This document shows positions 26,452-35,190 of a stretch of 64,000 bases of DNA, piece by piece. The stretch covers positions 1 through 64,000 of the forward strand of contig CAZTDD010000013.1 of assembly GCA_964612675.1 (NCBI GenBank), written 5' to 3'. The translations under genes and the position numbers were made by a program. Within the stretch, counting starts at the first letter, position 1, and the number at the start of each line of letters is the position of its first letter. The DNA comes from CAZTDD01 sp964612675 (lineage in GTDB: Bacteria > Hinthialibacterota > Hinthialibacteria > Hinthialibacterales > JAKPRU01). The notes beneath the pieces were generated by a model, which saw only the letters and a list, made by a program, of their open reading frames with translations, ran no database searches and was not told the DNA's origin.

Positions 26452-27039
26452 ATGAGACCTATGACAAACCAAGTCCTTACCCTGACCTTTATTCTGATTT
26501 GTCCTGTAGCTGCGTTTTCCCTCGCCTCCGAACATCCCGACGGACCGATCACCGGCAACCCCGATTGGCCCAAGGGACTCGCCGAGCTGATCAATCAGGA
26601 ATCGCGCTTCTACGGGTATTTCATCAATGCGGATGACTATTTCTTCTTCCGGGGCGATACAGAGGAATTCAACAAGTTCCTGAAAGAATACACTGAATTG
26701 GAAGGGTTTCCCCATATCCTGGTGATCCACCCCGGACGCGGCATCGAAAACCGATTGGGTAGTGAAGAGAAATTCGAATTTGACTGGGAACTCAAGGCGC
26801 TGCGCTGGGGCTGGGATGCATATGTGTCAGAGGAACTCAAAGACGACGTCGATTGCCTGGTGATTCTCCACGTGTGGCTTGGTAGCGGGATCGATCTGGA
26901 AGAGATCGAAGTTCCGCTGCACATCAACCTGAAATCCAGTCGCGAAATCGAGAAGTTCATCGAAGAACACAAATTCAAACAAAGAGAGAGTAAAGGAAAA
27001 CCGACCGAGAATAAGCCTCGCCGCACGGGCAGACGGTGA
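26452..27039 (+). CDS. Secreted hypothetical protein
   Basis: A 195-residue exported protein of unrecognised family. A signal peptide covers about residues 1-24 (M-R-P-M-T-N-Q...A-A-F-S-L-A-S). The mature part is acidic and aromatic-rich, with N-A-D-D-Y-F-F-F-R-G-D and H-I-L-V-I-H-P-G-R-G, then a Lys/Arg-rich tail. The start at 26452 follows AAGGAG with 6-bp spacing; upstream in-frame ATGs lie in repeat-associated DNA. It stands alone between repeat-filled DNA and the DUF4838 gene. No catalytic motif could be named. Confidence 0.75.
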   Translation: MRPMTNQVLTLTFILICPVAAFSLASEHPDGPITGNPDWPKGLAELINQESRFYGYFINADDYFFFRGDTEEFNKFLKEYTELEGFPHILVIHPGRGIENRLGSEEKFEFDWELKALRWGWDAYVSEELKDDVDCLVILHVWLGSGIDLEEIEVPLHINLKSSREIEKFIEEHKFKQRESKGKPTENKPRRTGRR

Positions 27040-27143
27040 CTTGTGACACAAGACACTTTTCCAACCCATCCTTCCGGTTGATCTTCTCTCCGACCTCAGT
27101 TTAAGTCATCATCATCGGTGAAAAGTATTCCGGAGGTAAGAGA

Positions 27144-29393
27144 ATGCGATCTGTCTGTCTAGCAGCATCTCCTATTCTTGCGGCCTTGATTTTGATCGGC
27201 TGTGCGTCCACAGGGCGTATCGAACTGGCGAAGAACAGCACAAGCGATTATGTCATCGTAGTGGGAACCGACGCGATCCCGGCGGAAAAACACGCCGCCG
27301 AGGAATTCCAGCACTACGTCGAGAAAAGCACGGGCGTCCGCCTGCCGATAACCGAGGATCCGGGGAAACAGAAAGCGATCTATATCGGCCCGAGCCGGGC
27401 ACTGGAAGAATTCGCACCGAATGTGCTGAAAGAGGATTTCGAATCAGAGGACTACCTCCTGCAAACACGGCAAAGCAATTTGATCGTGTTCGGAGGACGG
27501 CCCAGAGGGACGCGGTACGGCGTCTATGGATTCCTCGAAGAGTTCATGGGATGCCGCTGGCTCACACGTAATGTAGAAAAGGTCCCCCGCCATGAAACCT
27601 TTGTGATTCCCTCGCTTGACCGCCGTGAAAAACCCGCCTTTGAATACCGCGAACCGTTCTTCAGAGAAGCGTTCGATAAAAACTGGGCGGCAAAGAACCG
27701 TGTGAACAGTATCCACTCCCAGTTGGATGAATCGGTCGGCGACAAGATTCATATGACCGGTTTTGTCCACACATTCAACCGTCTCGTCCCGCCCGAGAAA
27801 TATTTCGACGAGCATCCCGAATATTTTTCCATGATCGACGGGAAACGAACGGCGGAGAGATCTCAACTCTGCTTAACCAGTCCGGAAGTGTTACAAATCG
27901 TAACCGATGGTGTGTTCAAATGGATTGAAGAGAATCCGAAATCAACCATCTTCTCGGTTTCGCAAAATGACTGGGAGGGTCCGTGCGAATGCCCGAAATG
28001 CCGGGCCATCGACGAAGCGGAAGGAAGCCACGCCGGTACATTGATCACATTCTGCAACAAAGTCGCGGAGGCTGTGGCGGAACAATATCCGGACAAATAC
28101 ATTGATACGTTAGCCTATATGTACACTCAAAACCCTCCGAAGAATATCCGGCCTCATCCCAATTTGATCGTCCGCCTGTGCCACATGGCTCCCTCATGCG
28201 ATAGCCATCCTCTCGCAACCTGCCCCAAGAATGCGGCGTATGTCGAGGATCTGCGGGGATGGACGGCGATTACCGACAAAGTGTATGTCTGGCATTACGT
28301 GACCAACTTCTCGCACTACTTGATGCCGTTCCCGAATTTCAACGCGATTCGCAGGGATATCCCCTTCTATCGCGAGGCAGGCGTGGATGGGATATTCTGT
28401 CAGGGAAATTCTTCGTCCGGCGGCGGCGGAGAAATGGCGGAGTTGCGGTCCTATGTATTGGCAAAGCTGTTGTGGGATCCGAGCATCGATGTCGACGCTA
28501 CAATCAATGAATTTCTGCAGGGTGTTTATGGTCGATCCTGGAAACCGATACGGGAGTATTTCGATCTACTTCATACACGGGTCGACAAATACAACATCCA
28601 TATCGACCTCTACAGTCCGCCGGAAAGCGGCCATCTCACACCTGAGATTCGCAAAAGAAGCCGCGAATTGATTGACGAGGCTCTTCGGTCGGCGGAGAAG
28701 GAAGCCATCCGGAAGCGAGTCGAAAAAGTCCGTCTGTGGATCGATTATGCGGATATATATTTCCAACGGCAGCGATTCGAGCTGACAGGGAAAGGCGGCC
28801 CGGACAAGGAACTGGTGGAGCGTTTTATTCGCACCGCGAAGGCGAACGGCGTTACGAACGTCAACGAGTGGAATCCCATCGAGCCCTATTATGAATCGCT
28901 CCGGATGCAAGGTACGTTCATTACAAACTGGTGGATTCTCGGACCGTTGGCGTCGCTTGAGCGGGATTCGGACGGCCCCCGACCCGATCCGGCGAACCTC
29001 TCGCTTCACAAAGTGTTTGAAGGGTATGACGGAAACGCCATTCGATGGCTTCCGGTAGCGGAAAACAAAGCGTATTTGGATTTCACACAACACTTCGATC
29101 CCAGTGATATTGTCGGGGAGGCGTATGCGTTCACGTATCTTCATTCGGCCAGTGAGCGCGAAGTGATCCTGTCGCTTGGGAGTAACGATGGCGTGGAAGT
29201 CTGGCTGAATGGGAACCAGGTCTTCCGGGAATTGCGGCCGCACAAGGCCAGTCCCGACCAACTTCGGGTTCCGCTTTCGTTGAAAAAAGGCAAGAATCCG
29301 CTTTTAATCAAAGTCCACCAACTCGGTCTAGGATGGGGACTTTACGCGCGGCTGATGGACGAGAGCGGGTCGGTCAAACCAATCCTGGATTGA
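27144..29393 (+). CDS. DUF4838 lipoprotein with C-terminal WxIxGPF module
   Basis: A 749-residue lipoprotein (lipobox L-I-G-C). Residues about 30-150 resemble the alpha-glucuronidase-type N-terminal domain with I-P-A-E-K-H-A-A-E-E-F-Q and the G-T-R-Y-G-V-Y-G-F-L-E-E segment. Residues about 160-530 are a DUF4838 barrel, a family often found in polysaccharide-utilisation loci, with conserved W-E-G-P-C-E-C-P-K-C. The C-terminus from W596 is a W-I-L-G-P-L module followed by a PA14-like half (N-D-G-V-E-V-W-L-N-G), also found in the anti-sigma and GH78 proteins. The predicted role is carbohydrate hydrolysis or binding; activity is unproven. A ribosome site GGAGG precedes the ATG. Confidence 0.85.
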   Translation: MRSVCLAASPILAALILIGCASTGRIELAKNSTSDYVIVVGTDAIPAEKHAAEEFQHYVEKSTGVRLPITEDPGKQKAIYIGPSRALEEFAPNVLKEDFESEDYLLQTRQSNLIVFGGRPRGTRYGVYGFLEEFMGCRWLTRNVEKVPRHETFVIPSLDRREKPAFEYREPFFREAFDKNWAAKNRVNSIHSQLDESVGDKIHMTGFVHTFNRLVPPEKYFDEHPEYFSMIDGKRTAERSQLCLTSPEVLQIVTDGVFKWIEENPKSTIFSVSQNDWEGPCECPKCRAIDEAEGSHAGTLITFCNKVAEAVAEQYPDKYIDTLAYMYTQNPPKNIRPHPNLIVRLCHMAPSCDSHPLATCPKNAAYVEDLRGWTAITDKVYVWHYVTNFSHYLMPFPNFNAIRRDIPFYREAGVDGIFCQGNSSSGGGGEMAELRSYVLAKLLWDPSIDVDATINEFLQGVYGRSWKPIREYFDLLHTRVDKYNIHIDLYSPPESGHLTPEIRKRSRELIDEALRSAEKEAIRKRVEKVRLWIDYADIYFQRQRFELTGKGGPDKELVERFIRTAKANGVTNVNEWNPIEPYYESLRMQGTFITNWWILGPLASLERDSDGPRPDPANLSLHKVFEGYDGNAIRWLPVAENKAYLDFTQHFDPSDIVGEAYAFTYLHSASEREVILSLGSNDGVEVWLNGNQVFRELRPHKASPDQLRVPLSLKKGKNPLLIKVHQLGLGWGLYARLMDESGSVKPILD

Positions 29394-29431
29394 GGTCACT
29401 ACAACGGGCAGACGATCTGGTACCATGGTAG

Positions 29432-29487
29432 CCTCCGGGGTTGATCCCGGACGGCTGCGGTTCGCCCGGGATAGACCCGGGCGCTAC
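29432..29487. repeat. Double-hairpin repeat (CCCGGG family), copy 2, inverted
   Basis: This is the inverse complement of 9911-9964, with hairpins CCGGGGTTGATCCCGG and CGCCCGGGATAGACCCGGGCG. It lies between two genes of the same direction and could act as an RNA stabiliser or weak terminator, but there is no T-run after it. Confidence 0.75.
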
Positions 29488-29507
29488 CCAATGAAAGGAG
29501 ATTTCGG

Positions 29508-29948
29508 ATGATTCAAATCGGTCGATTCATCGTCCTTTTAGCGTTACCCGCCCTGCTCCTGAGTGGATGTGCGGGCGCACAAAAGAAGCAAGCCGCGGAG
29601 CAACGAATATCCGAACTAATGACGGAGTTCGAAAAGGCTTGGGAGACAAAAAATTACGAACAAATTGTGGCCCAGTATTCTCCCGATTACCATTATTCCG
29701 ACGGTGCCGGTTTGGACCAGATTCAGCGCCAGGCACAAATTGTCTGCGAAAATCCGAACATCGAAGTGGATCTGGTGTTGGACGGTATGGAGATTACCGC
29801 CAAGAATGATCTAGCTACCGTTGAAAGGGTCCGTTCGAGAGTAACGACACCGAACGGGCGAAGTCTGTTCGGCTTGATATACCGTCTGCATAAAAGAGAG
29901 GGACAATGGCGGATTGTCTGGTCGGATGCCTGGCAGATTGAACAATGA
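29508..29948 (+). CDS. NTF2-like (SnoaL/DUF4440-type) lipoprotein
   Basis: A 146-residue lipoprotein with lipobox L-S-G-C and a cone-shaped NTF2-like fold pattern: an N-terminal helix (A-E-Q-R-I-S-E-L-M-T-E-F-E-K-A-W), the Y-S-P-D-Y-H-Y hairpin and strands ending W-R-I-V-W-S-D-A-W. Such domains bind small ligands or serve as scaffolds; the pocket residues do not reveal a substrate. AAAGGAG precedes the ATG. It lies 18 bp before the alcohol dehydrogenase and is probably cotranscribed. A second, more diverged protein of this type is encoded at 46629. Confidence 0.8.
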   Translation: MIQIGRFIVLLALPALLLSGCAGAQKKQAAEQRISELMTEFEKAWETKNYEQIVAQYSPDYHYSDGAGLDQIQRQAQIVCENPNIEVDLVLDGMEITAKNDLATVERVRSRVTTPNGRSLFGLIYRLHKREGQWRIVWSDAWQIEQ

Positions 29949-29966
29949 ACGTGGGAGTATTGAGCG

Positions 29967-30992
29967 ATGAGACGCATTGAGATTGTTTCTCCCGAGAAAG
30001 CCGTCATAGCGGAGACAGAAACGCCCGAGCCGGGGCGCGATGAAGTGCTCGTCCGAATCCACCAATGCGGTATTTGTGGATCGGATCTACATGCTTACAA
30101 GGGCAAACACCCGTTTATCGATTTGCCCGCCACACCCGGACACGAGACGGCGGGGGTGATCGATTCGGTCGGATCGGAAGTCACAGGCTGGAATATCGGG
30201 GATCGGGTATGTGTTGAGCCGCAGCTGATTTGCGGTGAGTGCCCCTTGTGTGACTCTGGACGATACAACATTTGCACAAGTTTACGCGTAATGGGATGTC
30301 AGGGTGCGGGCGCACTGGCGGACTATCTCGTTTCGCCGGCCTCGATGCTCCACCGTCTTCCCGACCATGTCTCTTTCGAGCAGGGCGCATTGGTTGAACC
30401 ACTTGCCGTCGGCGTCAGCGCGGTACGGAGAGCCGGATGCATAGGTGGCCGGAAGATGCTGATCCAGGGGGCGGGGACAATCGGACTGGCCTGCGTGATG
30501 GTCGCAAAGGCATACGGTGCAGGATGGGTGGTTGCGACCGACACGCGGGAAGACCGCCGAAAACGCGCCGAAGAGGTTGGTGCGGATACGGTAGTAAGAC
30601 CGGAAGATGTCGATGATGAGAATTGGATTCGAGACCATGTGGGGGAAATGGGGTTCGATGTCGTGATCGAATGCGTAGGCATCGAGGCAACTGTCCGTCA
30701 GGCGATTCAGAGAGTTCGTAAGGGGGGCCGCATCATCATCGTCGGTGTCTTCGAAGAGGACGTCTGTGTTCCAATGAAGCTTGTCCAGGACCGGGAGTTG
30801 GAACTACTGGGGGCCCTGATGTACGTTCGCGAAGAGTTTGCCGAGGCGTTGCGACTCATCGGGAATCACCAGGTTCCCGCCGAAAAACTCGTTACTCACC
30901 GCGTCCCGCTGGAAGACGTGCCCTCGGTATTCGGCTTGCTGGAGGATCCCGAAACCTGCTCGGGTAAGGTCATGGTTTCCATCCAGCAGTAA
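29967..30992 (+). CDS. Zinc-dependent alcohol/polyol dehydrogenase (MDR family)
   Basis: A 341-residue medium-chain dehydrogenase. The catalytic zinc site is Cys37 (C-G-I-C-G-S-D) with His59-Glu60 (P-G-H-E-T-A-G). The structural zinc uses Cys89, Cys92, Cys95 and Cys103. The coenzyme loop is Q-G-A-G-T-I-G-L-A. An Asp in V-A-T-D-T-R-E at the end of the second Rossmann strand favours NAD over NADP. It resembles L-threonine, sorbitol or galactitol-phosphate dehydrogenases and is likely cytoplasmic, oxidising a sugar alcohol or sugar acid. It follows the NTF2-like lipoprotein gene. Confidence 0.9.
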   Translation: MRRIEIVSPEKAVIAETETPEPGRDEVLVRIHQCGICGSDLHAYKGKHPFIDLPATPGHETAGVIDSVGSEVTGWNIGDRVCVEPQLICGECPLCDSGRYNICTSLRVMGCQGAGALADYLVSPASMLHRLPDHVSFEQGALVEPLAVGVSAVRRAGCIGGRKMLIQGAGTIGLACVMVAKAYGAGWVVATDTREDRRKRAEEVGADTVVRPEDVDDENWIRDHVGEMGFDVVIECVGIEATVRQAIQRVRKGGRIIIVGVFEEDVCVPMKLVQDRELELLGALMYVREEFAEALRLIGNHQVPAEKLVTHRVPLEDVPSVFGLLEDPETCSGKVMVSIQQ

Positions 30993-31181
30993 GCGGAAAG
31001 CGTCTACTTTCCCCCGGTTACCTGACCGCATCGAGCAGGGCACAATGAGTCGTTTGGATAACGACAACCGCGCCGGGAAATCCTGCCCGGGGAAGCATTT
31101 CAGGAATTCTCGTTTAAAGGTAGAGTGGGATTGTGATATGACTTATTCTCCTGGGTGAGTTTCAGACAGTAGGTCATTCGG

Positions 31182-31210
31182 TTGACAGGTCTGATAAAGT
31201 CTTGAATGAT
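31182..31210 (+). promoter_or_regulatory. Possible promoter for the zinc-ribbon gene
   Basis: TTGACA at 31182-31187 is followed after 17 bp by AATGAT, which fits four of six -10 positions. It lies about 100 bp before the ATG at 31313, in a 320-bp spacer (30993-31312) that otherwise shows no gene or repeat. Confidence 0.35.
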
Positions 31211-31312
31211 CGGACCCGCTTGGTGTATAAGTGGTCCGAGGCGGTAGTTTGCCGGGACCCCGGCTCTAATTCTCTTTCTACAACCCAGTGATAGGGATAG
31301 GCAGGCTCAAGA

Positions 31313-31627
31313 ATGGCTGGACATCAGGGAGACAACAAAGAACAAGGCGAAGAGATACAGGCTCCCGTTTGGTGCTATGAATGCAATAAGCAATTTTCGT
31401 TTCGGCTGAAGCCCGGCGCTTCACAGAAGAAACTGCAAATACGGGAAGTCGATCGTCTGGTCAGTTCCGCGCTCCACGCATCGAAGTGGCAAATGATGGC
31501 TGTTGTGGATGAGGACGGCGAAGAGACCGGACAACAGTCATGGTTCTGCGAAGACTGCGCGGAGGAAGTTGCCAAGGAATTCGACAAACTCAAGAAGAAG
31601 AAACCGTGGTGGAATGTCCATCGCTAA
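31313..31627 (+). CDS. Small zinc-ribbon-like hypothetical protein
   Basis: A 104-residue cytoplasmic protein with two Cys pairs, Cys21-Y-E-Cys24 and Cys79-E-D-Cys82, spaced as in a split zinc ribbon. The region between contains basic and amphipathic segments, and the C-terminus is Lys-rich and ends K-K-P-W-W-N-V-H-R. Fold and function are not recognised; nucleic-acid binding would be a guess. A ribosome site is weak. It is alone on its strand between the alcohol dehydrogenase and a leftward oxidoreductase. Confidence 0.7.
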   Translation: MAGHQGDNKEQGEEIQAPVWCYECNKQFSFRLKPGASQKKLQIREVDRLVSSALHASKWQMMAVVDEDGEETGQQSWFCEDCAEEVAKEFDKLKKKKPWWNVHR

Positions 31628-31665
31628 AGCGGTTGCTTGTTTTCCCTCCCCTACAGACAGATAGT

Positions 31666-32622
31666 CTACATGAGTCCCTGGGCACGGGCTCGTTCACCAA
31701 TCATATGAATAATCTCTTTTGCGAGCGCAAGCGCCTGTCTCCCGTCCCACCCGGATACAACGGGTCGCTTCCGAGTGCGAACCGCTTCCGCGAATGAGCG
31801 GAGCTCTGCACGAAGGGGCTCCTCGTTTCCAATCTCAGGGACCTCCGCTGTGATTTCGACGCTGCCGTCCGGCTTCTCGATTTTTCGGTAGATATCGAGT
31901 CGCGGTGCCAGGTAGTCCAATGCCAGATAGGCATCGCGTTGAAAGAAACGGACGCGTCTCTGGCGCTCCGGCGTCACTCGGCTCACCGTAACATTCGCAA
32001 CACAACCTGACTGGAACCGTATTCGTGCATTGGCGATGTCTTCGTACGGCGTGACAACCGGCACACCGACCGCGTCAATAGCGGCAACCTCGGAGCGAAC
32101 CAGGGTGAGAATCAGATCCAAATCGTGAATCATCAGATCGAGAACCACCCCAACATCGCGAATCCGCTCGGCCAGCGGTCCCAGCCTGTGCGATTCGATG
32201 AAGAGCGGATTGTCGAGGCAGCCGCTGAGCGAGATCACTGCCGGGTTGAACCGTTCGACATGGCCTACCTGAAATGTTAACGTTCTGTTATCGGCCAACT
32301 CGATGAGCTCATCCGCCTCTTCGAGGGTCGACGTCATTGGCTTCTCGACCAGAACATGGAGACCTGCCTCGAGAGCATCCCGGGCGACTCTGTAATGATC
32401 CACTGTCGGTACAACAATGCTGACGGCATCCACCTCGCCGAGGATCTCACGATAATCGGTAACGGCGTTTGCCCCTGTAGCCTTTCCCTGCGATTCCGCC
32501 TGCTCAAGATTCGTATCGGCTACAGCGACCAGCTGGGTGCCCGGTAAATCGCGATAGATCCTCGCGTGGTGCTTCCCCAGGGAACCGACACCGATCACCG
32601 CGACTTTTAATGGCTCTGTCAT
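31666..32622 (-). CDS. Gfo/Idh/MocA oxidoreductase, GnnA-like
   Basis: A 318-residue cytoplasmic oxidoreductase. The Rossmann start is V-A-V-I-G-V-G-S-L-G-K-H-H-A-R, the E-K-P-M motif is near residue 94, and G-H-V-E-R-F-N-P-A lies in the C-terminal domain start. The last motif is common in family members linked to lipid A genes, including GnnA, which oxidises UDP-GlcNAc at C3 before amino-group transfer. If so, the lipid A would carry an amide-linked chain; no gnnB aminotransferase or lpx gene is in view. The membrane glycosyltransferase-like gene upstream is separated by a repeat. Confidence 0.82.
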   Translation of the reverse strand: MTEPLKVAVIGVGSLGKHHARIYRDLPGTQLVAVADTNLEQAESQGKATGANAVTDYREILGEVDAVSIVVPTVDHYRVARDALEAGLHVLVEKPMTSTLEEADELIELADNRTLTFQVGHVERFNPAVISLSGCLDNPLFIESHRLGPLAERIRDVGVVLDLMIHDLDLILTLVRSEVAAIDAVGVPVVTPYEDIANARIRFQSGCVANVTVSRVTPERQRRVRFFQRDAYLALDYLAPRLDIYRKIEKPDGSVEITAEVPEIGNEEPLRAELRSFAEAVRTRKRPVVSGWDGRQALALAKEIIHMIGERARAQGLM

Positions 32623-32711
32623 TATTCCGTACCTTTCAACCTAAATTCGGCAGTAGGGCTCGGGTGCAACCCGAATGGCGGAAGATCCACGTCCGCCTCT
32701 CAACTCGACGA

Positions 32712-32737
32712 CGCCCGGGATAAACAGCGGGCGCTAC
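32712..32737. repeat. CCCGGG-family hairpin overlapping a stop codon
   Basis: The sequence CGCCCGGGATAAACAGCGGG then CGCTAC matches the right half of the repeat at 29432-29487. It contains the complement of the TAG that ends the membrane-protein gene at 32734. Confidence 0.6.
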
Positions 32738-34884
32738 TTTGGCTGAAGAAACCAGTAATGGTACGAGCAATAATAGCGGTCTGTGTCGGTGGGTACAGCG
32801 GAGACTCGGAATTCCATCTCCGGCTCAGTGATATAATCGCCTGGAACAATCAGCCACCGCTCATACCAATTCCATGGTGTCCCGCTGACCGTCCACGAGC
32901 CCGCCCGTTGGCCGCCGATACTGACCAGCATGCGAAATGTAAAATAGTCGGCTTCCGGCTCGTCTTGACAGGTGCGCAGGACTATCGCCAGGTCGCGCTC
33001 AGGTACAAGCCCCGAGACAACAAACCGCTCACTTTCCCAATGACGCCGCCCCGCGTCAAGAATATCGAACCGTTCGAGTTTTCCTTCCTGTCGGAGACGA
33101 GGTATCAATTCCTCATCTTTCTCATCGGGGAATAGCTCTTCAATCTCTTCGTGATATCCAAAATTCCGCCGAAACGGAACCGGCTCGGGCGGGAATTCCG
33201 CACCGATTTCCAACTGATAGCGGTGCACTCGCTCGCTTTCGAGATCGGCGACATCAAGGCGATCCACGACAACCCAGTCCGCCTGGGTTACAGCGGAGGC
33301 TCTCGGGTTGGTATCGATACCTGGTGTCCGCCATGCGGCATAACAAAAGACCTTTTCATGAACCGGATCGAATGGATCCGGGAAGCGGACTATCGCAGGA
33401 CCGAGCACGTCGAACGTGTCGAACAACTCGAACCACTTCGGGAAGACCGCGTAATACTCAAATCGCTCTTCCAGCGGGAGTGAGGACAAATATTCGTATA
33501 GCGCCCCTTCACCCAGCCGATAAGGGATCGTCGATTCATTGTTCATCAAACCCACCAGATCGAAGGTGTGGCGGTTGGAGAACAACGCCAGAACACCGGC
33601 ATCGTTTACTGCGAGTTGAGTGTCTTTCGGGGTATTCTTCGCGAGCCAGCGTGCGAGACCATACTGTTTCACGTGGACCGAACCGCTGTTCCGTGCGTAT
33701 CGCGCGAGCCACAATGGAAGTGCGCCGAGCTGCAAGGCGAGAATCATCACAAAAAGAACCCGGGAGAGTGCCGGCCCCTGCCGGCCCCACGTCGAGATTT
33801 CCTTGAGGCCCAATCCGATCAAAACGAAGGCAAGAGGAACAATCGGAAGAAGATATCGGTAGTTGTGTAACGTCCACACACTGAGTGTTGCTACACTGAC
33901 GGCGACAATCGCGATCGACGCCACCATAAGAGGTCCCACGCCCAACCATTTGCGCCATCCCTTGCCGGGGTCAGACCGGATAAGCGCCCAACAGCCCAAT
34001 GCGGCCAGGAGCAATCCCGCCGGAGGGAGATATTCGCCCGGCCAGGCGCCGAGCTCCGGCGTTCCCCAGAGCCACCAGGCGACCCCGCGTAGATTCTCGA
34101 AAAATTCAGAGGATTTCTCGGCCCACGTCATTGCAGGTGCATGAAAAAGAGATTTCGCCAGAAGACCGTTTGATGAACTGCGCCCGGTCGACAGCCATGT
34201 CCATACCGACGGCCATGCAAATGCGACCAGAATTGGCACAGCTCGACCCGCAATCCGCCGAATGCGCCAACCAGCATCCCACAACCGCAAACAGACTGCT
34301 GCCGCAATGATCAGCGCCACAAAACCGGCTTCCGGCCGGACAAGCGCCAAAAGAACGAGAAGAATCGACGTAACTTCGTACCCGCGCTCATGGTTAACCG
34401 TTTGGCTCTCATTCCGGTATGCGAGCAGCGAAACACAGAGAAGAACGCCGAACAGGGCGATCTCCATCCCCGACAGAAACGACCAGAGAAGTCCGCCATG
34501 CAGGGCAAGGAGGATACCGGTTCGCTTACGGTCGTTCGGGTTGGACGAAACAGTCAGGCGTCCACCAAGGACGACGAGAAAACAGAAGAACACCGCTCCG
34601 AGGACCAGCGCGCAGCCCACAAGCCACTCTCCACGGAGGCCGTAAAAGGAGAGAAGCCCGAGAAGATGCACGTACAACCAGCTCGTGGCCCCTGAGGTTT
34701 GCGGATCGCCGTCGTGGTACCTGAAGTACTCGCCTTCCGCCAGTTGTTGCGCGTATTGGATGTGGATCGCGGTATCGTCGAGCGGCGGCGTGATGTGTCC
34801 GTCCGTGTACCACAGCCCCGCGGCCATAAAGATCGCAAGGGCGAGGAGAGCGAAACCGACGGATGCGCGATATTTGTCTGACAT
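32734..34884 (-). CDS. Large polytopic membrane protein, GT-C-like
   Basis: A predicted 716-residue protein with about ten membrane segments in residues 1-430 and a soluble C-terminal part. The first outer loop has P-P-L-D-D-T-A-I-H-I-Q-Y-A and G-D-P-Q-T-S-G-A-T-S, the acidic pair and T-S motif of GT-C or DUF2029-like glycosyltransferases. The C-terminal 250 residues look beta-rich and probably periplasmic. The start at 34884 was chosen at the ATG just before the first membrane segment; the frame stays open to 35142, but that extension lacks family character and no start has a clear ribosome site. Activity on a polyprenyl-linked sugar is inferred. Confidence 0.68.
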   Translation of the reverse strand: MSDKYRASVGFALLALAIFMAAGLWYTDGHITPPLDDTAIHIQYAQQLAEGEYFRYHDGDPQTSGATSWLYVHLLGLLSFYGLRGEWLVGCALVLGAVFFCFLVVLGGRLTVSSNPNDRKRTGILLALHGGLLWSFLSGMEIALFGVLLCVSLLAYRNESQTVNHERGYEVTSILLVLLALVRPEAGFVALIIAAAVCLRLWDAGWRIRRIAGRAVPILVAFAWPSVWTWLSTGRSSSNGLLAKSLFHAPAMTWAEKSSEFFENLRGVAWWLWGTPELGAWPGEYLPPAGLLLAALGCWALIRSDPGKGWRKWLGVGPLMVASIAIVAVSVATLSVWTLHNYRYLLPIVPLAFVLIGLGLKEISTWGRQGPALSRVLFVMILALQLGALPLWLARYARNSGSVHVKQYGLARWLAKNTPKDTQLAVNDAGVLALFSNRHTFDLVGLMNNESTIPYRLGEGALYEYLSSLPLEERFEYYAVFPKWFELFDTFDVLGPAIVRFPDPFDPVHEKVFCYAAWRTPGIDTNPRASAVTQADWVVVDRLDVADLESERVHRYQLEIGAEFPPEPVPFRRNFGYHEEIEELFPDEKDEELIPRLRQEGKLERFDILDAGRRHWESERFVVSGLVPERDLAIVLRTCQDEPEADYFTFRMLVSIGGQRAGSWTVSGTPWNWYERWLIVPGDYITEPEMEFRVSAVPTDTDRYYCSYHYWFLQPK

Positions 34885-35190
34885 TGAATCAAGAATGGAT
34901 TCGTCAAGATTTCCGTAGCGCCTTATGATGCCGTGCCGGCGCTCATTTCGGGAGGGCAAACAGTCGAAGATATCGGGGGCCATGCGTTTCCTGCTCTGAC
35001 GGTTACCGTATTCGACCGTCCGTTCGAGAACGTGATTGACCTCCGACGAGGAGGGGAGGTATTGTACTGACGTCAGGCCCTCTGACCTCCACAGCCGACC
35101 CGTCTTTCGGACGTCCAGTCTGGAGGAGAACAGCCGGTTCAAATGAGTAATCTCGGCTCAGGCAACCCTTGGTAGGAAATGGAGATGATA
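34885..35190. other. Divergent intergenic region
   Basis: This spacer lies between the leftward membrane protein and the rightward hydrolase and should contain both promoters. The leftward frame stays open across much of it, so part may be coding if an upstream start is used. No repeat or clear promoter hexamer pair was recognised. Confidence 0.4.

Noticed and set aside
34885..35142. N-terminal extension of the membrane protein at 32734
   Set aside because: The frame stays open upstream of 34884, but the sequence is Arg/Ser-rich without membrane or signal features; coding is possible but unsupported.
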